From Mucilaginibacter phyllosphaerae (lineage in GTDB: Bacteria; Bacteroidota; Bacteroidia; Sphingobacteriales; Sphingobacteriaceae), in the NCBI RefSeq assembly GCF_004378255.1, contig NZ_SNQG01000005.1, forward strand, positions 1 through 64,000: DNA of 64,000 nt, read 5' to 3'. How positions within the stretch are numbered: position 1 is the stretch's first letter; each line of letters starts with the position of its first letter. Position numbers and translations under genes: made by a program. Under the pieces are notes generated by a model that made no database searches, was not told where the DNA came from, and saw only the letters and a list, made by a program, of their open reading frames with translations. Positions 25,186 through 33,977 of this stretch are shown here, piece after piece.

Positions 25186-25716
25186 TTAAAATATATGTTC
25201 CAGATCTTTACGTACCAGGCTGGTTGCAATTTCATACGGGTCATCTTCCAGCTTACTTAAATGGGTTAGCAGCACCCTGCCAAAATCAAGCCCGGTAGCA
25301 TTTTCGGGCATGGCCTTCACGGCGTTATTAACCAGGTTCAGGGTATCTTCTTTAGTGCGCTTTACAACGGCCCAGGCCTGTGCGCTTACGTAAATTTGCT
25401 GGGTAACATTATGCTGATACTCGGTACGGATCTCGTTTAATATGATACTATGCAATTCGGCAGCGCTGTAGCTATTGCCATTTAAGCGCACAAGCAGGTT
25501 AGCCGGGTTTATCCTGTCTATAAACAAAACCAGGCGCTCATACGCCTGTAAACGCAGCGGGAGTGTTTGGCCGCTAATGGCCTTTTTAAGTTCGAGCGCC
25601 TGTAGGTTCTGGCCTTTATCCAGGTAGGGTTTAAACAAATAAAAGGCTATGTATATCACGCCGATACCGGCTGCGGTGTATTTTAAAACATCTAATAGTA
25701 AACTGTATAACTGCAT
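25186..25716 (-). CDS. Conserved single-span membrane protein upstream of the mutase
   Basis: 176 aa. One N-terminal membrane helix (about 10-28, [18 protein letters not shown]), then a cytoplasmic helical region with [30 protein letters not shown] and a long C-terminal helix. I do not recognise a named function. Proteins of this design often stand immediately 5' of methylmalonyl-CoA mutase genes in Bacteroidota. Here the gap is 5 nt, so they are co-transcribed and perhaps physically linked. Confidence 0.75.
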   Translation of the reverse strand: MQLYSLLLDVLKYTAAGIGVIYIAFYLFKPYLDKGQNLQALELKKAISGQTLPLRLQAYERLVLFIDRINPANLLVRLNGNSYSAAELHSIILNEIRTEYQHNVTQQIYVSAQAWAVVKRTKEDTLNLVNNAVKAMPENATGLDFGRVLLTHLSKLEDDPYEIATSLVRKDLEHIF

Positions 25717-25780
25717 TTATGGTTAATGTTAGGCAGAGGTCATAAATAATCCGGCCGGTGCAAAAATCCGCATTTTACCT

Positions 25781-25788
25781 TATATTTG
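25781..25788 (+). promoter_or_regulatory. -7 box of the IscA-like gene (TATATTTG)
   Basis: TATATTTG matches TAnnTTTG, 20 nt before ATG 25809. A matching -33 element is not clear. Confidence 0.5.
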
Positions 25789-25808
25789 TGTAGTTAATTA
25801 AAAATAAG

Positions 25809-26162
25809 ATGAGCGCTATTGTTGAAACCCTAACCGCACCTGTAACCTTTACCACAGGTGCCGTAAAAGAACTTTTTAAATTAAGAGACCAGCAGGAACT
25901 GAGCGATGATTTTGGTTTGCGCATTGGTGTGGAAGGCGGCGGCTGCTCTGGCATGAGCTATGTTTTAGGCTTTGACCAAAAGAAAGACGGCGACCAGGAG
26001 TTTTTAATAGACGGCATTAAAACATACATGCACAAGGCACATGGCTTGTATCTGGCCGGTATGCAGATAGATTTTCAGGATGGTTTAAACGCCCGCGGCT
26101 TTACCTTTAATAACCCCAACGCGGCCAGTACCTGTGGTTGCGGCACATCGTTTTCGGTATAA
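25809..26162 (+). CDS. IscA/HesB-type iron-sulfur carrier
   Basis: 117 aa. The three conserved cysteines are present: GGGCSGMSY (about 38-46) and CGCGTSF at the C-terminus (about 109-115). A-type carriers receive Fe-S clusters from the scaffold and pass them to apo-proteins in the cytoplasm. The protein is a stand-alone copy without the rest of an isc or suf operon. It ends in a strong terminator shared with the convergent TlpA-like gene. Confidence 0.92.
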   Translation: MSAIVETLTAPVTFTTGAVKELFKLRDQQELSDDFGLRIGVEGGGCSGMSYVLGFDQKKDGDQEFLIDGIKTYMHKAHGLYLAGMQIDFQDGLNARGFTFNNPNAASTCGCGTSFSV

Positions 26163-26184
26163 TTATAAAGTTAAATGATATTTT

Positions 26185-26206
26185 AAAGGCCCTGATCAGG
26201 GCCTTT
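26185..26206. terminator. Bidirectional palindromic terminator
   Basis: A perfect 22-bp palindrome AAAGGCCCTGATCAGGGCCT plus TT, followed by a T-run on the plus strand and preceded by TTTTA. It lies 22 nt after the iscA-like stop and 10 nt before the 3' end of the convergent TlpA-like gene, so it can stop both. Confidence 0.85.
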
Positions 26207-26215
26207 TTTGTGTGA

Positions 26216-26941
26216 TTATATTTTACTGCTTTCTTCAATTGCCTTTTTTAAGTGTTTAACACTCCCACCGTAACCGGTAGAGCTAAAACGGATGATTCCC
26301 TGCGGATCGACAACTACACTTGTTGGATAGCCTTTAACATTAAAGTCGTTACTGTATGACCGGCCATCGGCAACCTGCATATAATTAAACGGCGTTTGCT
26401 TTAAAAAATCTTTTATTTCCCAGCGCTGGTCAAGGCATACGGCTATAAAAACAACATTTGGGTTTGTAGCATAATCGGCAACAATTTTATTTAGTTCGGG
26501 AATCTCTGCCTTGCAGGGCGGGCAGGCGATAAACCAAAAATTTAAAACAATGGTTTTGCCCTGCAATTCTTTCGGATCTATTTTTTTGCCGGTGATATCT
26601 CTTGCTTTAAACATCTCCATTTTTGCCCCAACCGGGAAAGATTCGCTTTGTTTGGGCAACCGCATCATTGATTCTCTTAATTCAATATCGGCAGCGGTCA
26701 TTCTCACCAGCCTCATGGTATCTCTGCTTTCCGAAGTGCTCTTTAATGTATATCCGCCACTATTAAGTAAAGCCCTCCAGCTATCCCTGGGCAAAACCGC
26801 CCCGGCCGAGTCAATGATTATTTTATTATTTAAAAATGATTCCGGGCGTTCAACTGTGTTGCCGGTTACCGGGGTTTGCTGCGATTGGGCACTTAGCGCA
26901 AATGCGGCGATAATGATCAGGAGTGATAAGGTTTTTTTCAT
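26216..26941 (-). CDS. TlpA-family thiol-disulfide protein, secreted
   Basis: 241 aa. A signal peptide (about 1-20, ends SAQS) is followed by about 90 residues of family-specific N-terminus and then a thioredoxin fold. The redox motif is FWFIACPPCKAEIP (Cys-Pro-Pro-Cys near 139-142). The cis-Pro loop GYPTSVVVD follows at about 207-215. It is an AhpC/TSA-type reductase in the periplasm, probably involved in cytochrome or cysteine maturation. No heme-lyase gene is nearby. Confidence 0.87.
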   Translation of the reverse strand: MKKTLSLLIIIAAFALSAQSQQTPVTGNTVERPESFLNNKIIIDSAGAVLPRDSWRALLNSGGYTLKSTSESRDTMRLVRMTAADIELRESMMRLPKQSESFPVGAKMEMFKARDITGKKIDPKELQGKTIVLNFWFIACPPCKAEIPELNKIVADYATNPNVVFIAVCLDQRWEIKDFLKQTPFNYMQVADGRSYSNDFNVKGYPTSVVVDPQGIIRFSSTGYGGSVKHLKKAIEESSKI

Positions 26942-27074
26942 AAAAATTCTGATGTAACAGTATGATGAAGTTACTACAAGTTTTGATTACTGCATCCTAC
27001 TAAAATAATGTTTTAAATAAAGGGCCTGCTGTAACAAACCGCTCCCTCCCATAGTCATACCATCGAGTTTTTTA

Positions 27075-27082
27075 TATATTTA
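27075..27082 (+). promoter_or_regulatory. Variant -7 box (TATATTTA) 4 nt before the permease start
   Basis: TATATTTA ends 4 nt before ATG 27087, the same geometry as at bamD, crtD-like and UPF0175. This suggests a leaderless transcript. Confidence 0.4.
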
Positions 27083-27086
27083 TGCC

Positions 27087-28325
27087 ATGCCGGTAAAAAC
27101 ATCCTACAAAGAAAATATAGCTATTGCCCTGCAATCCATTAGTGGTAACAGGCTGCGCACATCGCTTACGGCGCTGATTATAGCTATTGGTATTATGGCC
27201 TTGGTTGGTATATTAACCGCTATTGAAGGCATAAAGCAATTTACCAATGATGCCTTTGCCGGGCTGGGCGCAAACTCCTTTACTATACAAAACCGGGGTA
27301 GCGGCATTAGTTTTGGCAACGGCGGGCACCGTAAAATATACCCCGCCATTAGTTATGACGAGGCCGCAAGATTTGCCAAACTTTACAAGCTCCCCGCACG
27401 CATCAGCATAGATCTGAGTGTTACCGGTACAGCCATCGCCAAATACAACAGTATTAAAACCAATCCTAATATCTCTGTAACGGGCAGTAACGATAATTAC
27501 CTGGCGATAAAAGGGCACAAACTTGCTTTTGGCCGTAATTTTTCGTCGTCCGAGCTGGAGCACGGCGCCAATGTGGTTATTATTGGTGATGAATTAAAGC
27601 AAAAGCTATTTAAAAATGAGGACCCGATCAATAAATCAATTTTACTGGGCAGCAGCAAATTCAGGATAATTGGTGTTGTGGCACCCAAGGGCAGTAACAG
27701 TTTCGGCGGCGATAAATTCTGTATTATCCCGGTGCAAAAGGCAAGGCAAATTGCAGCTACTTCAAAGCCATCCTTTGGTGTAACGGTAAACGTAAACAGC
27801 CCTGATGTACTGGATGCCAGTATAGGCGAGGCAACCTCCCTGATGAGAAATATACGTGGCATCCGTTTAGGCCAGGCAGAAAACTTTGAAATATCCCGCA
27901 GTGATTCTATCCAACAGGAATTATCCGGCCAGTTAGCTGGTATTACCCTTGCCGGTTTTGCCATTGGGGCCATTACCCTAATAGGGGCTGCTATAGGCTT
28001 AATGAACATTATGCTGGTATCGGTAACCGAGCGTACCCGCGAAATTGGCTTGCGCAAGGCCATTGGCGCCACACCATCGGTAATTCGTAAACAATTTTTA
28101 ATTGAGGCTATTGTGATATGCCTGATGGGCGGTTTCGGCGGCATTATTTTGGGTATGGGCGCCGGCAACCTGATAGCTGTGCAAATAAGCGGGACATTTG
28201 TTGTACCATGGTTTTGGCTTTTTGCAGCAATTGGCCTGTGTACATTTATCGGGCTGTCATCGGGGTTTTATCCGGCAAAAAAAGCATCTAAACTCGATCC
28301 GGTAGAAGCTTTAAGATACGAGTAA
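27087..28325 (+). CDS. MacB/FtsX-type ABC transporter permease
   Basis: 412 aa. The N-terminal membrane helix (about 20-42, LRTSLTALIIAIGIMALVGI) is followed by a large MacB-PCD periplasmic domain (about 45-280). Three C-terminal membrane helices follow (about 283-305, 335-360, 372-395), with the hallmark ERTREIGLRKAIGATPSVIRKQFL (about 315-338). It is a mechanotransmission-type permease without an ATPase in the window. Substrate unknown: lipoprotein, peptide or drug are all possible. Confidence 0.9.
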   Translation: MPVKTSYKENIAIALQSISGNRLRTSLTALIIAIGIMALVGILTAIEGIKQFTNDAFAGLGANSFTIQNRGSGISFGNGGHRKIYPAISYDEAARFAKLYKLPARISIDLSVTGTAIAKYNSIKTNPNISVTGSNDNYLAIKGHKLAFGRNFSSSELEHGANVVIIGDELKQKLFKNEDPINKSILLGSSKFRIIGVVAPKGSNSFGGDKFCIIPVQKARQIAATSKPSFGVTVNVNSPDVLDASIGEATSLMRNIRGIRLGQAENFEISRSDSIQQELSGQLAGITLAGFAIGAITLIGAAIGLMNIMLVSVTERTREIGLRKAIGATPSVIRKQFLIEAIVICLMGGFGGIILGMGAGNLIAVQISGTFVVPWFWLFAAIGLCTFIGLSSGFYPAKKASKLDPVEALRYE

Positions 28326-28337
28326 GCTATAAATAAT

Positions 28338-28375
28338 AAAAGCGCCTGGCTGCATAAATGCAACCGGGCGCTTTT
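28338..28375. terminator. Intrinsic terminator after the permease
   Basis: AAAAGCGCC (28338-28346) pairs with GGCGCTTTT (28367-28375), with further inner pairing (GG.TGCAT / ATGCA.CC). It lies 12 nt after the permease stop, between convergent genes. Confidence 0.8.
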
Positions 28376-28400
28376 ATTGAACCGAAGTTTTTTATAGCAG

Positions 28401-29687
28401 TTAATTGATCTTAACAGAATTTACCACATCATTTGCACTTGGCAACAGCTTGGTAAAATCGGCATTGGATGTTGTTAACGCCCATGAAGTGCCGCTTAAG
28501 TTTGTGCCTTTATACATGGTCATGGTCCACCCGGTTGGCAATTTTACAGATGATGCCCAGTTACCTATAAAGCCATATGTTTTTAACTGGGTAAGTGTGT
28601 AGCTGCCTTTAGGTATTGCCTTGGTTGCAGTTAAGCCGTATTGTGTATCCTGGTAAAAAACAGCGCCGGTTGCAGCAGTTACCGGGGCAGATAACGCGCG
28701 CAGGATATTATTTGAATAAGCCGAATCTACATTGGCGGCATACACCATAATGCCGGCTTTATTACCGTTTGTTGGCTGGAATTTTGCCGCAGCTATACCA
28801 TTTGCCTGGTTGTTATAATCTTTTACTAAACCAACCATTGTTTTTTCTGCACCGATGTAATTTGCCCATCTGTAAAACCTTTGTGTATTATCTTCAAAAT
28901 ACCCCTGGTCAATAACAAAATTCATATAGCTGGCTACATCTACAGATTGCCCGATTGCAAAACCTGCCTGCCCGCCATCATAAATAGCGGCAGTGTAAAC
29001 TGTTGTGGTTGGCTTGGTTGATTTTGGGCCGAAGTATTTACCAAACTCTTTAATTAAGTTGACATAGTTGGCATTAGCAGCTGTACTGCCCAGATGCTCT
29101 ACATCCAGCCCGATACCATCCATATTTAATACGTTAGTTACGCAGCTATCTAAAAAAACGGCAAACTGCTGATAGCTTTTTTTGATGCCGTTATAGGTGG
29201 TAAAAGGTGTGGTGGTATTCCAGCTGGTTTGGTCGTCAACATTAATTATCACTTTTACGCCGCGTGCCTGTAAAGTATGAATATCATTAATGATAGACCG
29301 GTAGTTTTTATAATAACCACTCAGCATAATGGTACCGGGATAGGTATAATGGGCGGTATCTGCAAGTTCCCAGGGGGTACCCTCAAAAACAACCACAATA
29401 TTGGCTGATTTTGCAAAATCAAGCATACTTAATTTTACCGCCGGGCTACCTGTTGGGGTTGCATCAAATGTGTAGTAGGCTACCTTATTATTTGTTGTAG
29501 CAGGGATAGGCGTTGATGATGAAAAAGTGGTTAGTTTATTAATAGCTGTATTACCAGCCCCCGGCCCCGGATCGTTTTTTATTTGGTTTTTAGAACAGGA
29601 TGTGAGCATGATACTCAGAACGAATATCATGGTTAAAACTTTGCTCCATGCACTTTGCACATTCTTTTTTGTGTTTTGGTTTCTCAT
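28401..29687 (-). CDS. GH18-like secreted lipoprotein with a crystallin-like C-terminal domain
   Basis: 428 aa. The lipobox LTSC gives Cys31. The central region (about 65-370) resembles GH18 endo-beta-N-acetylglucosaminidases of the EndoH/EndoF type. The active-site strand reads MDGIGLDVEHLG (D190, D195, E197 present), but the fourth position of the DxxDxDxE motif is Gly instead of Asp. The C-terminus (about 385-428, MTMYKGTNLSGTSW and ANDVVNSVKIN) looks like one beta/gamma-crystallin-type unit. It probably acts on glycoprotein or host/fungal glycans at the cell surface. Not part of a SusCD locus. Confidence 0.72.
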   Translation of the reverse strand: MRNQNTKKNVQSAWSKVLTMIFVLSIMLTSCSKNQIKNDPGPGAGNTAINKLTTFSSSTPIPATTNNKVAYYTFDATPTGSPAVKLSMLDFAKSANIVVVFEGTPWELADTAHYTYPGTIMLSGYYKNYRSIINDIHTLQARGVKVIINVDDQTSWNTTTPFTTYNGIKKSYQQFAVFLDSCVTNVLNMDGIGLDVEHLGSTAANANYVNLIKEFGKYFGPKSTKPTTTVYTAAIYDGGQAGFAIGQSVDVASYMNFVIDQGYFEDNTQRFYRWANYIGAEKTMVGLVKDYNNQANGIAAAKFQPTNGNKAGIMVYAANVDSAYSNNILRALSAPVTAATGAVFYQDTQYGLTATKAIPKGSYTLTQLKTYGFIGNWASSVKLPTGWTMTMYKGTNLSGTSWALTTSNADFTKLLPSANDVVNSVKIN

Positions 29688-30084
29688 AACAGTGGTTTTT
29701 ATTTGGTTTATATTGGTTCCTCTTAAAAAAATACAATAGTTATCCCGTAAACTGTTAATAAACAGATCATCCCGGGCCTAAGCCGCATTACTGCAGCAAA
29801 TGAGAAGTGCTTAGATTAAAAAAAATAGTTTGATATTTTTTTTAAATTGTTTGAAGTGCTTTTTAAAATTGGTGAAAAAGCATTGCATTTCAAAATATTA
29901 ATTTAAAATTTATTAATTTCTAAAACCAAAGGTTTTAACACGCCAATTTCGAATAGATTTTGCTTTCAAATTACAGCAATTAACAACAAGTTGGCATTGC
30001 ATATTCACGCAGATTTGGAAAAGTACCGGGAAATAATGTGGGATGGAAAAGATATGCTTTAAACCAATTGCATTTGCAAAACGT
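29688..30084. other. 397-bp AT-rich gap with no gene
   Basis: It lies upstream of the GH18-like gene and downstream of the phosphatase gene. It holds long A/T runs (for example around 29818-29840). There is no credible ORF, RNA or strong repeat. The GH18 promoter is expected within the first 100 bp, but no clear TAnnTTTG was located. Confidence 0.4.
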
Positions 30085-30822
30085 TTAAAGCATCACATTT
30101 TTTAAGGGATAATCAAAAAGGAGTTTTTGTATATACGGCATAGCGAGTGTGCTTTCAAAGGCGGCGGCATGGCGGGGGTGGTGCATATCGCTCGATATAA
30201 AATCAACTATCTGGTTATCTACCATTTCTTCGGCTATCTTTTTAGCATGCTTACCGTAATATCCCGATAGCGCAATGGTGTTTAATTGCAGGTTGCAGCC
30301 CCAACTGCGTATGGTTTTCATTTGCTCAATATCCATGTAACCATATCGCTCGGGGTGGGCTAAAATAGGTTTATACCCCATATCCTTCATTTTTTGGATA
30401 ACCGGGATAAGGTTTGGCGGCTGATTAATGAATGATAGTTCGAACAGCACATAGTTATCGCCCATGGTTAAAACTTTGCGGTCTGTTAGCCGTTTTTCAA
30501 AGGTTTCATCAAAATAATGCTCTGCCGCGGCAGATATATCAATGTCGATATTTTGCTTTACCAGCTCTTCTTTAAGTAAAGCAAGCGCGTTGCCAATGCT
30601 TTCTGCATCGTTACGATAATAATCTATCATAATATGCGGAGTAGCAATTATTTTTTTGATGCCAAGCGACATCATTTTTCTGATCAGGTAAACAGAATCT
30701 TCTAAAGTTTGTGCGCCATCATCAATGCCGGGCAAAACATGCGAATGCATATCAGTAACTACAGTGCTGTAATCAAATGTTACTGCTTTTTTTGATTCCT
30801 TTTTTTTAAATAGTCCAAACAT
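30085..30822 (-). CDS. CpsB/CapC/YwqE-type PHP-domain tyrosine phosphatase
   Basis: 245 aa from ATG 30822; the longer frame to 30885 would overlap rfbB. Metal-binding motifs of the PHP fold are visible: TDMHSHVLPGIDDGA (about 22-36), ATPHIMIDYY (about 59-68), AHPERYGYM (about 175-183) and SSDMHHPRH (about 212-220). Such manganese-dependent phosphatases remove phosphate from the tyrosine-rich tail of the capsule/EPS co-polymerase kinase. The gene starts 4 nt after rfbB ends and closes the sugar-nucleotide block. The matching kinase is outside the window. Confidence 0.88.
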   Translation of the reverse strand: MFGLFKKKESKKAVTFDYSTVVTDMHSHVLPGIDDGAQTLEDSVYLIRKMMSLGIKKIIATPHIMIDYYRNDAESIGNALALLKEELVKQNIDIDISAAAEHYFDETFEKRLTDRKVLTMGDNYVLFELSFINQPPNLIPVIQKMKDMGYKPILAHPERYGYMDIEQMKTIRSWGCNLQLNTIALSGYYGKHAKKIAEEMVDNQIVDFISSDMHHPRHAAAFESTLAMPYIQKLLFDYPLKNVML

Positions 30823-30826
30823 CTCT

Positions 30827-31879
30827 CTACCTGTCGTTGTATTGCCCCTGGTAGTAATCCTGGTAATGGCCACTGGTAACATCATTTAGCCATTGCTCGT
30901 TTGCCAGGTACCAGTCAACCGTTTTCTCCAGGCCTTCTTCAAAGGTTATTGATGGCTCCCACCCTAATTCATCCTTAAGTTTGGTAGCATCAATAGCATA
31001 TCTTAGATCGTGCCCGGCACGGTCTGTTACGTAGGTTATCAGTTTTGCCGATTCACCTTCTTCACGCCCCAGTTTACTATCCAGTATGGTGCATAACAGT
31101 TTAATCAGGTCAATGTTTTTCCATTCGTTATGGCCGCCAATATTATAGGTAGAACCAGCCGCCGCTTTATGAAAAATCACATCTATTGCCCTGGCGTGGT
31201 CTTCCACCCAAAGCCAGTCGCGTACGTTCTCACCTTTACCGTAAACGGGTACCGGTTTATTTTGCTTAATATTATGGATAGCCAGCGGTATCAACTTCTC
31301 CGGAAAATGGTACGAGCCATAATTGTTGGAGCAATTAGAGATCACCGTGCCCAGGCCATAAGTATCATAATAAGCCCTTACAAAATGATCGGAACTTGCT
31401 TTTGATGCCGAATATGGCGAATGCGGATCATAGGCGGTTTTTTCTGTAAACATATCCGTATCGCCCAGGGTACCGTAAACCTCATCGGTAGATACATGGT
31501 AAAAACGTTTTTGATCATACTGGCCCTTCCACAGGTTTTTAGCCGCATTAAGCAGGTTAACGGTGCCCACCACGTTGGTATAAACAAACTCGAGCGGGTT
31601 AGTAATAGAACGATCTACGTGCGATTCTGCCGCCAGGTGGATCACCGCATCCGGCTGCTCGGCCTCAAACAGATGGTTTACAAATTCAATATCAACAATA
31701 TCGCCTTTTATAAAACGGTAATTAGGCTGCCCTTCAATATCTTTAAGGTTGGCCAGGTTACCGGCGTAAGTTAACTTATCAAGGTTTACAATTGTATAAT
31801 CGGGGTAGTTGGTTACAAAGCGACGAACCACGTGCGAGCCGATAAAGCCTGCGCCACCTGTAATAATAATTTTTTTCAT
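30827..31879 (-). CDS. rfbB: dTDP-glucose 4,6-dehydratase
   Basis: 350 aa. It makes dTDP-4-keto-6-deoxyglucose, the precursor of rhamnose and other deoxysugars. NAD motif GGAGFIGSHVV (8-18), HLAAESHVDRS (about 81-91), the dehydratase triad in STDEVYGTL (Thr-Asp-Glu, about 130) and YSASKASSD (Tyr/Lys, about 157-165) are intact, with NNYGSYHFPEK. The rest of the rhamnose pathway (rfbACD) is not in the window. Confidence 0.95.
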   Translation of the reverse strand: MKKIIITGGAGFIGSHVVRRFVTNYPDYTIVNLDKLTYAGNLANLKDIEGQPNYRFIKGDIVDIEFVNHLFEAEQPDAVIHLAAESHVDRSITNPLEFVYTNVVGTVNLLNAAKNLWKGQYDQKRFYHVSTDEVYGTLGDTDMFTEKTAYDPHSPYSASKASSDHFVRAYYDTYGLGTVISNCSNNYGSYHFPEKLIPLAIHNIKQNKPVPVYGKGENVRDWLWVEDHARAIDVIFHKAAAGSTYNIGGHNEWKNIDLIKLLCTILDSKLGREEGESAKLITYVTDRAGHDLRYAIDATKLKDELGWEPSITFEEGLEKTVDWYLANEQWLNDVTSGHYQDYYQGQYNDR

Positions 31880-31894
31880 GCGAATAGATGTTAA

Positions 31895-32914
31895 TTATAA
31901 TGGGTTTTGGGCAATATATTTCTCCCAGTTCCATGCCGATGACATCATTGTACTCAGGTCAAGTTCGGCTTTCCAGTTTAATTTTTCGGTTGATTTGCTT
32001 ACGTCGCCCCAAACCTGCTCTACATCCCCATCGCGTGGCGGCCCTATCTCGTACTTTAGTTTTACGCCGGTGGCTTCTTCAAATGCCTTGATCACTTCCA
32101 ATACCGAGCTGCCGTTACCTGTGCCAATATTAAACACATCGTAACCGCTAAAGGCGGGCTGCTCCATAAGTTTAATAGCGGCCACGTGTGCCTTAGCTAA
32201 ATCAACTACATGGATATAATCCCTAACACAGCTGCCATCGGATGTGTTGTAGGTATCGCCAAATACCGTTATCTTTTCGCGTTTACCAATAGCTGCCTGT
32301 GTGATAAACGGCACCAGGTTTTGCGGTACACCGTTGGGCAGTTCGCCTATTAAAGCGGTTTGGTGCGCACCTACCGGGTTAAAGTAACGTAATGATGTTA
32401 TTTTATAGCCGGTACCTGCGGCAACAATATCTTTCAGTATTTCTTCGGCTATTTGTTTGGTATTGCCATAGGGCGATTGCGCCGCTTTTACAGGTGCATC
32501 TTCGGTTACCGGCAAAACATCCGGCTGGCCATATACGGTACAGCTTGATGAAAATACAAAATTCAAAGGCTTGCCATCGTAAGCTTTCAGGATATTGATA
32601 AGCGAGTAAAAGTTGTTATAATAATACTTTAAAGGCTCCTTAACCGACTCACCAACGGCCTTGTACGCCGCAAAATGAATGATACCGGCAAGATCTGCCT
32701 CCTTTGCAGCAAAATCTTTTACAGCTTGTGCATCACAAAGGTCTAACTGGTAAAAGGCAGGCTTAAGGCCTATTATTTTTTCCAGCTGATCTAATATTTT
32801 GATGTTGGAGTTTGAAAGATCATCAACAATTATCGGGTCGTACCCTGCATTAATAAGTTCTACAACAGTGTGCGAACCAATAAAGCCCAAGCCGCCCGTT
32901 ACTAATATTTTCAT
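31895..32914 (-). CDS. galE: UDP-glucose 4-epimerase
   Basis: 339 aa. It interconverts UDP-glucose and UDP-galactose. NAD motif GGLGFIGSHTV (7-17), SSCTVYG (about 124-130) and active-site YGNTK (about 148-152) are present, with the substrate loop RYFNPVGAH. Full family length. It stands 15 nt upstream of rfbB in the same direction. Confidence 0.95.
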   Translation of the reverse strand: MKILVTGGLGFIGSHTVVELINAGYDPIIVDDLSNSNIKILDQLEKIIGLKPAFYQLDLCDAQAVKDFAAKEADLAGIIHFAAYKAVGESVKEPLKYYYNNFYSLINILKAYDGKPLNFVFSSSCTVYGQPDVLPVTEDAPVKAAQSPYGNTKQIAEEILKDIVAAGTGYKITSLRYFNPVGAHQTALIGELPNGVPQNLVPFITQAAIGKREKITVFGDTYNTSDGSCVRDYIHVVDLAKAHVAAIKLMEQPAFSGYDVFNIGTGNGSSVLEVIKAFEEATGVKLKYEIGPPRDGDVEQVWGDVSKSTEKLNWKAELDLSTMMSSAWNWEKYIAQNPL

Positions 32915-32990
32915 AGGTAGATAGTTTTAAACGGTTATTACCGTTAAACCTGTAAGGCTGTTTAATAACGCACTACAGGTATAATTGTTA

Positions 32991-33977
32991 CTATTGCTTA
33001 TTATAGTAAGTAAAATCTTTATGCTGAATCTCCTGCTCTGGCAACGATTTAAAATACTCATAAGTTATTTTTAAACCTTCGCTGCGGGATACTTTTGGCT
33101 CCCAGCCTAATATGGCGCGTGCTTTGGTAATATCCGGGCGGCGCTGTTTAGGATCGTCTGTTGGTAAAGGCAGGCTGATCATTTGCTGATCGGTACCGGT
33201 TAATTTGATAATCTCTTCACCAAACTCGCGAATAGTGATCTCATCAGGGTTACCAATGTTCATGGGCTGTGCATAATCGCTATGCAGCAGGCGGTAAATA
33301 CCTTCAATCAAATCATCTACATAGCAAAACGACCGGGTTTGCGACCCATCGCCAAACATGGTTAGCGGTTCGCCGCGCAGGGCCTGGCCAATAAATGCCG
33401 GCAATACCCGCCCGTCGTTAAGACGCATACGCGGGCCATAAGTGTTAAAGATCCTGACAATGCGGGTTTCTAACCCATGGAAAGTATGATAGGCCATGGT
33501 AATAGATTCCTGAAAACGCTTGGCTTCGTCATATACGCCGCGCGGGCCAACTGTATTTACGTTACCCCAATACTCTTCGGGTTGCGGGTTAACGGTTGGA
33601 TCGCCATAAATTTCGGATGTTGAAGCGATCAGCATCCTTGCTTTTTTGGCACGTGCCAGCCCAAGCAAATTATGTGTGCCTAACGACCCTACTTTTAAGG
33701 TTTGGATAGGGATCTTCAAATAATCTATCGGGCTTGCCGGCGAAGCAAAGTGTAATATATAATTCAATTCGCCGGGTACATGTACAAATTTGGAAACATC
33801 GTGGTTGTAAAACTCAAAATTTTCCAGCTTAAACAAGTGCTCGATATTCCGCAGATCGCCGGTTATCAGGTTATCCATGGCAATAACATGGTAATCTTCC
33901 TTAATAAACCTGTCGCAAAGATGCGAGCCTAAAAAACCGGCTGCGCCGGTTATCAAAATTCTTTTTCGGTTGGCCAT
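32991..33977 (-). CDS. UDP-glucuronate decarboxylase (UDP-xylose synthase type)
   Basis: 328 aa. Extended [13 protein letters not shown] (10-19), STSEIYGDP (about 117-125), YDEAKRFQE (about 146-154) and the HFASPASP motif (about 76-83). This set distinguishes UDP-glucuronate decarboxylases. It converts UDP-glucuronate to UDP-xylose. Its start shares one base with the stop of ugd, whose product is its substrate, so the two steps are translated as a coupled pair. Confidence 0.92.
   Translation of the reverse strand: MANRKRILITGAAGFLGSHLCDRFIKEDYHVIAMDNLITGDLRNIEHLFKLENFEFYNHDVSKFVHVPGELNYILHFASPASPIDYLKIPIQTLKVGSLGTHNLLGLARAKKARMLIASTSEIYGDPTVNPQPEEYWGNVNTVGPRGVYDEAKRFQESITMAYHTFHGLETRIVRIFNTYGPRMRLNDGRVLPAFIGQALRGEPLTMFGDGSQTRSFCYVDDLIEGIYRLLHSDYAQPMNIGNPDEITIREFGEEIIKLTGTDQQMISLPLPTDDPKQRRPDITKARAILGWEPKVSRSEGLKITYEYFKSLPEQEIQHKDFTYYNKQ

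Noticed and set aside
27497..28168. 223-codon minus-strand frame inside the MacB-like permease
   Set aside because: Antisense shadow; the permease has clear family motifs over the same bases.
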